Part shown: positions 51,553 to 59,478 of the stretch, one piece after another | How positions within the stretch are numbered: the first letter of the stretch is position 1 | How the letters are laid out: every line of letters begins with the position of its first letter | Assembly: GCA_003963075.1 (NCBI GenBank) | Contig: RXJV01000036.1 | Location: 81,953-145,952, forward strand | Direction of reading: 5' to 3' | DNA: 64,000 nt | Source: Burkholderiales bacterium | GTDB taxonomy: Bacteria; Pseudomonadota; Gammaproteobacteria; Burkholderiales; Burkholderiaceae_C | Translations under genes and position numbers: made by a program | Notes under the pieces: generated by a model | The model's database searches: none | What the model was told of the DNA's origin: nothing | Seen by the model: the letters and a program-made list of their open reading frames with translations, nothing else

Positions 51553-52602
51553 TCAGGTCGCGTAGCCGCCGCTGGCCAGCGCCCAGCCGTCGGTGGCGTC
51601 GGCGTGGCGCTGCACATGCACCGGGCAGAGCTTCTTGGCCGCGGCGCGTTCCACCAGCGCCTCGGCCTGTTCGGGGTGCAGCTGAAGGGCGAAGCGTGCC
51701 CAGCGCTTCTGCACCAGCGGCAGCGCCCAGGCGTCTTCCAGCGCCCAGCGGATCTGGTGCGGCTCCTGCAGCTCGGCGGCCGCCAGCACGCGGGGGGCCA
51801 GGGCGAGCAGGAAGCGGTTGAAGTCGCTGCGCAGCGCGTCGGTGGGCAGCAGGGCTTCGAGCCGGCTCAGGCGCGCGCTCCAGCCCGGCGTGGCGAGCTG
51901 GCGCGTGACCAGGGCTTGCAGCGCCTGGATCGGGTTGAACAGGCGCAGCCGGTTGGGCGGCAGCACCAGCAGCGGTATGGCGGCGGCCTGCTCGTGGCTC
52001 AGCGGCGTGACGAAACTGGCCAGCACGGCCAGGCGCCGCCACTCGACTTCGGCCAGGCCGCCGATGCGGGTGATCGGGCCGGCGGCGCAGCTGTCGGCCA
52101 TGTCCTGCAGGGCCGGCAGGCCGTGCCGGCCCTTGGCCCGGTTGGCGCGCTGGCTCATCACCGCCAGGTTGCCGGCCGCATAGCCGGCGTCGTCGCGGAC
52201 GCGGTCGATGCTGCGGTTGTCGTCGCCCAGCTGCTCGCGCGTGATGGGGCAGTGCGTGGTGTCGAGCTGCGCGAGGTGGTGGGGCGTGAGCTGGATGTCC
52301 TCGAAGCTGCGGCCGCGCGTCCAGGCATGGGTGCGCAGCGCCAGCCAGAGCTCGACCGGCGGCGTGGCCGGCGTGCGCACCGGGCGGCCGCGGGTGGCCA
52401 TCCAGCCGCGCTGCAGCGGCGACTGCGGGTAGAGGTGGGCGATGGGCGGCGTGAGGCCGTGCAGCGCGTAGTCGCGGCCGAGGGCCAGGCCGACGCGCTC
52501 GTGGGCGCTGGCCTCGCGCGAGGCGGCGGGGGTGTCGTCCATGTCCAGGCTGAACTGAACGAGGGCGGGCTGGGCGGCGGCGGGGGTGAGAACAGCTTGC
52601 AT
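51553..52602 (-). CDS. Uncharacterised protein with HNH-like segment
   Basis: A 349-residue cytoplasmic protein starting at ATG 52602. Residues near 115-165 resemble a phage-type HNH nuclease core: THCPITREQLG, then SIDRVRDDAGYAAGNLAVMS and QRANRAKG. In known HNH proteins the equivalent D-R-x4-G-Y-x3-N pattern builds the active site, but here the leading Cys pair is incomplete, so nuclease activity is uncertain. The rest is helical, with no family recognised. It is divergent from a WYL-domain regulator with about 110 nt between the starts. Confidence 0.75.
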   Translation of the reverse strand: MQAVLTPAAAQPALVQFSLDMDDTPAASREASAHERVGLALGRDYALHGLTPPIAHLYPQSPLQRGWMATRGRPVRTPATPPVELWLALRTHAWTRGRSFEDIQLTPHHLAQLDTTHCPITREQLGDDNRSIDRVRDDAGYAAGNLAVMSQRANRAKGRHGLPALQDMADSCAAGPITRIGGLAEVEWRRLAVLASFVTPLSHEQAAAIPLLVLPPNRLRLFNPIQALQALVTRQLATPGWSARLSRLEALLPTDALRSDFNRFLLALAPRVLAAAELQEPHQIRWALEDAWALPLVQKRWARFALQLHPEQAEALVERAAAKKLCPVHVQRHADATDGWALASGGYAT

Positions 52603-52699
52603 GTCGGGGCTCCGGGGTTGAGAGGCACGCCGAGAACTCGCGGGCCTTGTCTGCAGTCTGGGAGCCAGGTCGCTCATGAGATGATCCACCCCGAAAACA

Positions 52700-52715
52700 C
52701 TGTGAATATTTTCAG
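52700..52715. promoter_or_regulatory. Palindrome near the WYL regulator start
   Basis: CTGTGAATATTTTCAG is an imperfect palindrome (CTG-N2-AATATT-N2-CAG) lying between the HNH-like gene and ATG 52717. It is the AT-richest stretch there and a plausible site for autoregulation by the WYL protein, though it would overlap the upstream reading if ATG 52681 is the start. Confidence 0.4.
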
Positions 52716-52716
52716 C

Positions 52717-53685
52717 ATGGACCGCACAGAGCGCTTCTACAAGATCGAGCAGCTGATCCGCTCCCGCGGCTGCGTGTCGTTCGCGGCATTGCTGGAGGCG
52801 CTGGAGGTGTCGCCCGCCACGCTCAAGCGCGACCTGGCCTATCTGCGCGAGCGGCTGGACGCACCGATCGAGTACGACGCCGCCGAGAATGGCTACCGCT
52901 TCGGCCAGCAGTGGCGCGGCGGCAAGCATGAGCTGCCCGGCGTGTGGTTCAACGAGGCCGAGCTGCATGCGCTGCTGACCATGCAGCAGATGCTGGCCGG
53001 GCTGGACGAGCAGGGTGTGGTCGGCCGCCACCTGCAGCCGATGTTCGACAAGATCACCGGCATGCTGGGCGTGGACGCCGCCGAGGCCGACGAGCTGCGC
53101 CGGCGCGTCAAGCTCATCGGCACCGCGCGGCGGCGCGTGGCCAGCGACAGCTTCGAGACGGTCGGCAGCGCGGTCGTCAAGCGCCGCCGGCTGGCGCTGC
53201 GCTACCGCAAGAAGCGCGGCGGCGAGCTCAGCGATCGCGAGGTCTCGCCCCAGCGCCTGGTGCACCACCGCCATGCCTGGTACCTCGACGCCTGGTGCCA
53301 CGCCAGTGACGGCTACCGCCGCTTCGCGCTGGACGGCATCGAGGCCGCCACGCTGCTGGACGCCGAGGCCAAGGCCGTGCCGCTGGCCGAGCTGGAAGCG
53401 GCGCTGGACCAGGGCTATGGCATCTTTGCCGGCGGCACGCCGCGCGAGGCCGAGCTGCTGTTCAGCGCCGCGACCGCGGCCTGGGTCTCGCGCGAGGAAT
53501 GGCATCCGGCCCAGCGCAGCGAGGTGCTGCCCGACGGCCGCTGGCGGTTGCGCCTGCCCTATGTCGACGACACCGAGCTGCTGATGGACCTGCTGCGCCA
53601 TGCCGGGCGGGTCGAAGTGCTGAGCCCGCCGGAGCTGCGCGAAGCCTATGCCGCGCGGCTGCGGCAGGCGGTGGCAGCGCTATAG
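52717..53685 (+). CDS. WYL-domain transcriptional regulator (YafY family)
   Basis: A 322-residue regulator. ATG 52717 (MDRTERFYKIEQLIRSRGCVSFAALLEALEV) matches the family start; ATG 52681 is an alternative. An HTH_11-type winged helix (about 5-60, SPATLKRDLAYLRERL) is followed by a WYL domain (about 140-220, with HAWYLDAWCHASDGYRRFALDGI) and a WCX-like C-terminus. WYL proteins sense nucleic-acid-linked ligands and often control DNA-damage or phage-defence genes. Its likely target is the divergent HNH-like gene. Confidence 0.9.
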   Translation: MDRTERFYKIEQLIRSRGCVSFAALLEALEVSPATLKRDLAYLRERLDAPIEYDAAENGYRFGQQWRGGKHELPGVWFNEAELHALLTMQQMLAGLDEQGVVGRHLQPMFDKITGMLGVDAAEADELRRRVKLIGTARRRVASDSFETVGSAVVKRRRLALRYRKKRGGELSDREVSPQRLVHHRHAWYLDAWCHASDGYRRFALDGIEAATLLDAEAKAVPLAELEAALDQGYGIFAGGTPREAELLFSAATAAWVSREEWHPAQRSEVLPDGRWRLRLPYVDDTELLMDLLRHAGRVEVLSPPELREAYAARLRQAVAAL

Positions 53686-53777
53686 GGCAGCTTGGCATCG
53701 TTTGCGCCGCGTCATGCCGGCGCGGGGTCAATCGCGCTAGGCTTGCCGCATCTGCCCCAACGACCGAGGAGCCTGTG

Positions 53778-54086
53778 ATGAGCGACACCACTGCGGCCAA
53801 GGACAAGCTGGCCGCCGACTTCCGTGCCGTGATGGCCGACATCGATGCGCTGATGAGCGCCACCGGCCAGCAGGCCGACGGCGAGGCCAAGGCCCTGCGC
53901 GCCCGCATCCGCGAGCGGCTGGACGAGGCCAAGGAGAAGGTGCTCGATGCCCAGCACGAGGCCGTGCGCCGCGCCAAGGCGGCGGCCAGCGCCACCGACG
54001 ACTATGTGCACGACAACCCCTGGCAGGCCATCGGCATCGCCGCCGCAGTCGGCCTGGCGCTGGGCGTATTGATCGGCCGGCGTTGA
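53778..54086 (+). CDS. DUF883 (ElaB/YqjD-type) membrane-anchored protein
   Basis: A 102-residue protein with a GAGGAG site before ATG 53778. The first three-quarters is a charged coiled coil (LRARIRERLDEAKEKVLDAQ), and the end is a membrane helix with the family motif DNPWQAIGIAAAVGLALGVLIGRR. In E. coli YqjD/ElaB anchor ribosomes to the inner membrane in stationary phase. It heads a three-gene yqjD-yqjE-yqjK-like cluster. Confidence 0.9.
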   Translation: MSDTTAAKDKLAADFRAVMADIDALMSATGQQADGEAKALRARIRERLDEAKEKVLDAQHEAVRRAKAAASATDDYVHDNPWQAIGIAAAVGLALGVLIGRR

Positions 54087-54088
54087 GC

Positions 54089-54469
54089 ATGCCGGACCGC
54101 GAGCCGGTCTCTGCGCCGCTGCGCCGGCTCGGCGCCTCGCTGCTGACCCTGGGCCGCATCCGGCTCGAGCTGCTGGCCATCGAGGTCCAGGAAGAGAAGG
54201 AGCGCATTGCCCAGCTGGTGCTCTGGGCCGTGCTGGCCGCGCTGCTGGCCGGGTTTGCGGTGCTGATGCTGCTGGTGCTGGCGGTGGTGGCGCTGTGGGA
54301 CCACCACCCGCTGCTGGCGCTCGGCGCCGCCAGTGGTGTGCTGCTCGTGGCGGCCGGGCTGGCCGTGCGGCGCCTTCAGGCCCTGGCCAAGCAGCCGGCC
54401 ACGCTGTTCCAGGCCAGCCTGGCCGAGCTGCGCGCCGATGCCGACACGCTGCAGCGCCGCGAACCATGA
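54089..54469 (+). CDS. YqjE-type (phage-holin III-like) membrane protein
   Basis: A 126-residue protein two genes into the yqjD-like cluster. It has two hydrophobic helices (about 45-65 and 72-92) separated by a short WDHHP loop, flanked by amphipathic ends (RLELLAIEVQEEKERIAQL). This is the DUF1469/YqjE pattern. The ATG at 54089 follows the upstream stop by 2 nt. It overlaps the next gene by 4 nt (ATGA). Function is unknown; it is linked to stationary-phase membrane proteins. Confidence 0.85.
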   Translation: MPDREPVSAPLRRLGASLLTLGRIRLELLAIEVQEEKERIAQLVLWAVLAALLAGFAVLMLLVLAVVALWDHHPLLALGAASGVLLVAAGLAVRRLQALAKQPATLFQASLAELRADADTLQRREP

Positions 54470-54780
54470 TTCCGCGCATCCCCGCCGACCCGGCCCACCG
54501 CGCCGAGCGCAAGCAGGACCTGCTGCTGGCGTCCACGCTGCTGCGCGGCCAGGCGGCTGCCGCGCTGGACGACCTCGGCGAGCGGGCCGATGTCTGGGGC
54601 CGGCGCTGGCAGTGGCTGCGGGCCCAATGGGACGACCCCTGGGTGCAGGCAGCCAGCCGTCTCGGCGCGGCATTCCTGGCCGGTCGTGGGCCGCGGCGGG
54701 GCCGCTGGACGCGCTGGCTGCGCTGGGGATGGGTGGCCTGGCGGGCCTGGCGGGCGGGGCGGGCGAGGCAACGGCGCTGA
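54466..54780 (+). CDS. YqjK-like small basic protein
   Basis: A 104-residue Arg/Trp-rich protein, translationally coupled to the YqjE-like gene (ATGA overlap at 54466-54469). The end is strongly basic (RWTRWLRWGWVAWRAWRAGR), which may bind membrane or nucleic acid. Position matches YqjK in the enterobacterial cluster, but sequence identity to it is not clear. Confidence 0.65.
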   Translation: MIPRIPADPAHRAERKQDLLLASTLLRGQAAAALDDLGERADVWGRRWQWLRAQWDDPWVQAASRLGAAFLAGRGPRRGRWTRWLRWGWVAWRAWRAGRARQRR

Positions 54781-54795
54781 GCGGCCGCCCCGGCA

Positions 54796-56937
54796 TCAGC
54801 GCGAGGGCTGCCCCAGCGGGGTGGCGGCGGAGCACAGCCGTTGCCAGCCCTCGAAGAGCAGGTCTTCAAAGCGGCGTGTGAACCCAGCGGCATCCATCAG
54901 GGCGCTCTGGCGCAGCAGCCGTCGGGCGTCGGCGCGGAAGCCGGCGATGGCGGACGGCATGGCCGCCAGGCCGGCGGCGGCGGCGACGAAGTCGGCCGGG
55001 CGCTGGGCCACCCAGTCCGGCCGGCCCAGGGCACCCAGGATGGACGCCCCCATGCGCGCCGCGGCACTGCGGCCCGCCAGCGTGATGACCGGGACGCCCG
55101 ACCACAGGGCCTCCAGCGTGGTGGTGGCGCCGTTGTAGGGGAAGCAGTCGAGGGCGATGTCGATGTCCCGGTACAGGGCCAGGTGGTGGGAAAGGTCGTC
55201 GCGGTGGGCTTCCAGTTGCAGGCGGGCGGTGCCGATGCCGAGGGCCGCAAAGCGCTGGACCACCTGCTCGCGCAGCCCGGGGTCCTGCAGCGCGCGGGTC
55301 TTGAGCATCAGCCGCGCGCCTGGCACCGCATGGAGCACCTCGGCCCAGAGCGCCAGCGTGGCCGGGCTCCATTTCGGGATGTTGTTGAAGCTGCCGAAGG
55401 TGATGAAGCCCTGGCTCAGGCAGGGCGGCTCGCCGACGGCCAGTTCGGTGTCCGGCCGGTAGCAGAACATGCTGGGCGCGCAGCGCAGCACCGCGTCGCC
55501 GGGCGCGCTGTCCGGGGGGTCGATCACCGCGTCGCTGATGCGGAAGTCGATGTTCGGGATGGCGCTGGCCGTCGGGTAGCCCAGGAAGGCGATCTGCAGC
55601 GGTGCCGCCCGCCAGGCCAGCACCTCGGGGCGACCGTGATGGGTCCAGCCGGACAGGTCGATGAGCACATCGATCTGATCGCTGCGGATGAGGCGCCACA
55701 GGGCCTCGTCGCTCAGGCCGGCGCAGGGCCGCCACTGCGCCACCCGGGCCTTCAGCCGCTCGGACACTTCGTCATGCACCCGGTGGTTGTGATAGGCCCA
55801 GACCTCGACGCGGGCGGGGTCGTGCCGAGCCCACAGCGACTCGATGAAATAGGCCACCGAGTGCCGGCGCAGGTCGCCCGACAGATAGCCCACCCGCAGC
55901 CGCTGTTTCGGCTGCGGCTGGCCGAGGGCAGGTGCCTCGCCGGTCGGTTGCGGTTTGAGCAGGGCGGCGGCCTTGGCATGGACAGCGGCGATCTGGGCCG
56001 GGTCGTCGTGCAGATAGAGGCTGCCGATCGCCAGCGTCGGGCCCGCCGCCGGATCGGGCGCCGGCAGATCCGCCGCGCGCGTCAGCAGCTCGAGGCCCTG
56101 CTGCTGCTCCAGCCGGTGCAGCAGCAGGCTGCCCAGTGCGCTGAGCAGTTCCGCGCTTTCAGGCCCGCGGGCCTGGGCGCGCCGGGCCCAGTCGAAGGCC
56201 TCGGCCTGGCGCCCGAGGTGCAGCAGGGTCAGGGCCACCCGGGTCAAGGCTGCAGCGCCGGCCTCGGGGTGGCTGGCAATCCATTGCAGCAGTGGCGCCA
56301 GCGTGCTCTCGTGCCGGTCGAGCTGGTGGTGCACGCCCACCCAGGCGTTCAGGATGGACTCGTCGTCGGGCGCCAGTGCCCGGGCCCGCTCGATGGCCGC
56401 GAGGGCCTGGGCCTCAAGGTCTGACGCTGTAGCGGCGTCGCCGCGCTCGCGGCTCAGCAGCGCCAGGCTGTTGGCTAGGTTGACATGGGCCACCGCGAGC
56501 CGGGGGTTGGCCTGCAGCGCGCGGCGCTGGGCCTGCACCGCCTCGTCGAGCCGGCCCGCCGCCTTCAGCGCGATGCCGAGGCTCACATGCGCCTCGGCCA
56601 GCGCCGGCGAGCGGGTCACCGCCTCGCGGTAGGCATCGATCGCGGCCTCCAGCCCACCGGCCAGTTTGTGGGCGCGGCCGAGCAGCATCCACAGGTCGGC
56701 CCGCTCCGCCGCGAGCGTGCAGGCGCGCTGTGCCTCCGCAACGGCCAGGGCTGCGTCGCCCAGCATCAGCGCACGCAGGGTCGTCAGCCGCGCCACCTCG
56801 GCGTCTGCCGGGGCCAGGGCCCGCGCGCGCTCCAGCACCTGCCCAGCATCCTGCCATGAGCGCCGTTCGAGCAGGCCCTGGGCCTGCAGCAGCAGCGCCC
56901 GCAAGGCCGGCGGGGCGGAAGGATGCGGCGCTGACAT
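54796..56937 (-). CDS. TPR plus O-GlcNAc-transferase-like (SPINDLY) glycosyltransferase
   Basis: A 713-residue protein starting at ATG 56937. The N-terminal third is TPR helices (about 10-250, e.g. ALAEAHVSLGIALKAAGRLDEAV). The C-terminal half is a GT41-type transferase with RLRVGYLSGDLRRHSVAYF, DVLIDLSGWTHHGRPEV, FITFGSFNNIPKWSPATL and DIALDCFPYNGATTTLEALWSGVPV. Bacterial members add sugars to Ser/Thr of surface or flagellar proteins, but no target gene is adjacent. Cytoplasmic by lack of a signal peptide. Confidence 0.9.
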   Translation of the reverse strand: MSAPHPSAPPALRALLLQAQGLLERRSWQDAGQVLERARALAPADAEVARLTTLRALMLGDAALAVAEAQRACTLAAERADLWMLLGRAHKLAGGLEAAIDAYREAVTRSPALAEAHVSLGIALKAAGRLDEAVQAQRRALQANPRLAVAHVNLANSLALLSRERGDAATASDLEAQALAAIERARALAPDDESILNAWVGVHHQLDRHESTLAPLLQWIASHPEAGAAALTRVALTLLHLGRQAEAFDWARRAQARGPESAELLSALGSLLLHRLEQQQGLELLTRAADLPAPDPAAGPTLAIGSLYLHDDPAQIAAVHAKAAALLKPQPTGEAPALGQPQPKQRLRVGYLSGDLRRHSVAYFIESLWARHDPARVEVWAYHNHRVHDEVSERLKARVAQWRPCAGLSDEALWRLIRSDQIDVLIDLSGWTHHGRPEVLAWRAAPLQIAFLGYPTASAIPNIDFRISDAVIDPPDSAPGDAVLRCAPSMFCYRPDTELAVGEPPCLSQGFITFGSFNNIPKWSPATLALWAEVLHAVPGARLMLKTRALQDPGLREQVVQRFAALGIGTARLQLEAHRDDLSHHLALYRDIDIALDCFPYNGATTTLEALWSGVPVITLAGRSAAARMGASILGALGRPDWVAQRPADFVAAAAGLAAMPSAIAGFRADARRLLRQSALMDAAGFTRRFEDLLFEGWQRLCSAATPLGQPSR

Positions 56938-57057
56938 GGCGTGCAGACGAGGAGCTGGGGGACGAGGCGGTTGTCGGGGCGCGGATTGTGCGCATCCTCG
57001 GTGACAGTCCGGCGTCGCCCGCTCAGGCACCGGGCGCCGAGCGCTGGCCTGGCGGAC

Positions 57058-57639
57058 TCAGGCCTCGGCGTCCAGCCGCTTCATCCGCTCGCTCTGCCAG
57101 TAGACGTCGTCACCGCCCAGGCCGTCGAGGTTGGCGCGGTTGAGCACGCGGGCCAGCACGAAGAGCAGGTCGGACAGTCGGTTCAGGTACTGGCGCGGCG
57201 CGGCGTGGATCGTTTCGGTGGCGGCCAGCGTGATGACGGCGCGCTCGGCGCGGCGGGCCACGGTGCGGCAGACATGCGCGAGGGCCGCGCTGCGGCTGCC
57301 GGCCGGCAGGATGAATTCCTTGAGCCGCGGCAAGGCCGCGTTGTAGTGCTCCAGCGCCTCGTCCAGCCGCAGCACCGCGGCGTCCTTCAGCAACTGCCCG
57401 CCGGGCCAGGAGAGTTCGCCGCCGAGGTTGAACAGCTCGTGCTGGATGGTGATCAGCAGCTCGCGGACATCATCGGGCAGTGGCTCGGCGAGCAGCACGC
57501 CAAGGTTGGAATTGAGCTCGTCGACATCGCCCATGGCCTGCACGCGCAGGTGGTCCTTGGGCACGCGGCTGCCATCGGAGAGGCCGGTGGTGCCGTCGTC
57601 GCCGGTGCGGGTGGCGATCTGGGAGAGGCGGTTGCCCAT
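57058..57639 (-). CDS. Cob(I)alamin adenosyltransferase, PduO type
   Basis: A 193-residue enzyme that attaches adenosyl from ATP to cob(I)alamin to make the coenzyme form. ATG 57639 (MGNRLSQIATRTGDDGTTGLSDGSR) gives the PduO nucleotide-binding motif RTGDDGTTGL. Later blocks are VDELNSNLGVLL, HELFNLGGELS and RRAERAVITLAATETIHAAPRQYLNRLSDLLFVLAR. No cobalamin riboswitch was recognised upstream. It lies about 37 nt after the small membrane-protein gene on the same strand. Confidence 0.93.
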   Translation of the reverse strand: MGNRLSQIATRTGDDGTTGLSDGSRVPKDHLRVQAMGDVDELNSNLGVLLAEPLPDDVRELLITIQHELFNLGGELSWPGGQLLKDAAVLRLDEALEHYNAALPRLKEFILPAGSRSAALAHVCRTVARRAERAVITLAATETIHAAPRQYLNRLSDLLFVLARVLNRANLDGLGGDDVYWQSERMKRLDAEA

Positions 57640-57676
57640 GTGGCGGTCAGCAAGGGTGGTGAGACCGCCATTGTCC

Positions 57677-57910
57677 TCAGTGCCGGCGTCCGCTGCGGTG
57701 GAACGGCGGCTTGGCCGGCGGCGCCGCGTGGGGATGCAGGCCGGGGTTCTCCGGCAACTGCTCGACCAGAGGCCCGCCCGCTGGGGGCTCACGCCCGGCC
57801 ACGGGCTGGCCCATCAGCTCGCGCCAGCGCGCCACCAGCACATCAAAGCGCAGGGCACCGAGCGCGATCAGCGCGACGGCCAGGATCAGCAGCAGCCAGG
57901 TCAGGCTCAT
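57677..57910 (-). CDS. Small single-pass membrane protein
   Basis: A 77-residue protein starting at ATG 57910 with GGAG upstream. The N-terminus is one membrane helix (MSLTWLLLILAVALIALGAL) and the rest is Pro/Gly/His-rich (PAGGPLVEQLPENP, GLHPHAAPPAKPPF). No family was recognised. It starts a likely operon with the cobalamin adenosyltransferase gene and is divergent from the lactate dehydrogenase gene with 91 nt between the starts. Confidence 0.65.
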   Translation of the reverse strand: MSLTWLLLILAVALIALGALRFDVLVARWRELMGQPVAGREPPAGGPLVEQLPENPGLHPHAAPPAKPPFHRSGRRH

Positions 57911-58001
57911 GGCGGAACTCCGATGTGGGATGGCTCCGATGCTGGCACCACGGGCAGGGCGCTGCAACACAATCCGCTGATCTGGATCAGGAGACGTGCC
58001 G

Positions 58002-59411
58002 ATGAACGCGCCCGCCCACCCCGCCGCGATCGCGCCGCCGCTGCCGGCGGACCTGTTGGCCGCCCTGCGCACCGGGTTCGGTGCACGCTGCTCGACCGCG
58101 CCGGCGGTGTGCGAACAGCATGGCCGCGATGAATCCGTCTTCGATGTGCCGCCGCCGCAGGCCGTCGTGTTCGCCGAGAGCGAGGGCGAGGTGGCGCAGG
58201 TCATCACGCTGTGCGCCCGGCACCGCGTGCCGGTCATCCCGTTTGGTGCGGGCTCGTCGCTGGAGGGCCACCTGCTGGCCGTGCGCGGCGGCATCAGCCT
58301 GGATGTGTCGCGCATGGCCGAGGTGCTGCGCATCGACGCCGAGGACCTCACCGTGACCGTGCAGCCGGGCGTGACCCGCAAGCAGCTCAACGAGGCCTTG
58401 AAGCACGAGGGCCTGTTCTTCCCGATCGACCCCGGTGCCGATGCGTCGCTTGGCGGCATGGCCGCCACGCGCGCCAGCGGCACGAACGCGGTGCGCTACG
58501 GCACGATGCGCGAGAACGTGCTCGGGCTGCGCTTCGTCAACGCGGCGGGCGAGGTGGTGCGCGCCGGTTCGCGGGCCAAGAAGAGCAGCGCCGGCTACGA
58601 CCTGACGCGGCTGCTGGTGGGCAGCGAGGGCACGCTGGGCGTCATCACCGAGCTGACCCTGAAGGTGCACCCGCTGCCCGAGGCGGTGTCGGCCGCGGTG
58701 TGCTTCTTCCCGAGCATCGATGCGGCCGTGCGCACGGCCATGCAGATCATCCAGATCGGCGTGCCGATCGCGCGCTGCGAGCTGCTGGATGCGAACGCGA
58801 TCCGGGCCGTCAACGCGCACGACCGGCTCGGCCTGAAGGAAGCGCCGATGCTGCTGATGGAGTTCCACGGCAGCGAGGCCGGCGTGGCCGAGCAGGCGGC
58901 CGTGGTGCAGGCGGTGGCGGGAGACCATGGCGGCGAGGCCTTCGAGTGGGCCACCACGCCCGAGGCCCGCACCCGGCTGTGGACGGCGCGCCACCACGCC
59001 TATCTGTCGGGCCTGCAGATGCGCCCGGGCTGCCGCGCGGTCACGACCGACACCTGCGTGCCGATCTCGCGGCTGGCCGAGAACATCAACGCGTCCGTTG
59101 CCGAGGTCGAGTCCGCCGGCCTGCCCTATTTCATCGTCGGCCACGTGGGCGACGGCAACTTCCACATGGCCTATCTGCTCGACCCGGCCCGGCCCGAGGA
59201 GCTGGCCACTGCCGAGCGCCTGAGCGCCCAGATGGTCGCCCGCGCGATTGCGCTGGAGGGCACCTGCACCGGCGAGCATGGCATCGGGCTGCACAAGCAG
59301 GGCTTTTTGCTCGACGAGACCGGCGCCGAGGCGGTGGCAATGATGCGGGCGGTGAAGCAGGCGATGGACCCGCTGGGGATCCTGAACCCGGGCAAGGTGT
59401 TCGCCCTCTGA
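58002..59411 (+). CDS. FAD-linked D-lactate dehydrogenase-like oxidase
   Basis: A 469-residue flavoprotein. ATG 58002 follows CAGGAG. FAD-binding type-4 features: VPVIPFGAGSSLEGHLL, PGADASLGGMAATRASGTNAVRYG and LVGSEGTLGVITELTL. The C-terminal FAD-oxidase half has VGHVGDGNFHMAYL and GTCTGEHGIGLHKQGFL, which are the metal- and substrate-binding His motifs of GlcD/D-lactate dehydrogenase. It likely oxidises D-lactate or a similar 2-hydroxyacid to keto acid with electrons to the respiratory chain. Confidence 0.92.
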   Translation: MNAPAHPAAIAPPLPADLLAALRTGFGARCSTAPAVCEQHGRDESVFDVPPPQAVVFAESEGEVAQVITLCARHRVPVIPFGAGSSLEGHLLAVRGGISLDVSRMAEVLRIDAEDLTVTVQPGVTRKQLNEALKHEGLFFPIDPGADASLGGMAATRASGTNAVRYGTMRENVLGLRFVNAAGEVVRAGSRAKKSSAGYDLTRLLVGSEGTLGVITELTLKVHPLPEAVSAAVCFFPSIDAAVRTAMQIIQIGVPIARCELLDANAIRAVNAHDRLGLKEAPMLLMEFHGSEAGVAEQAAVVQAVAGDHGGEAFEWATTPEARTRLWTARHHAYLSGLQMRPGCRAVTTDTCVPISRLAENINASVAEVESAGLPYFIVGHVGDGNFHMAYLLDPARPEELATAERLSAQMVARAIALEGTCTGEHGIGLHKQGFLLDETGAEAVAMMRAVKQAMDPLGILNPGKVFAL

Positions 59412-59478
59412 CCATCGCGGGGCGTGCCTCCATAAAACGAACGGTGTCGTGAGCAGGCCGGCTCCCTACACTGCGCCG

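Noticed and set aside
53686-53777. Terminator between the WYL gene and the yqjD-like cluster
   Set aside because: No clean hairpin with a T-run could be found.
57911-58001. Cobalamin riboswitch near the adenosyltransferase genes
   Set aside because: The region upstream of the small membrane protein is only 91 nt and shows no B12-box-like sequence.
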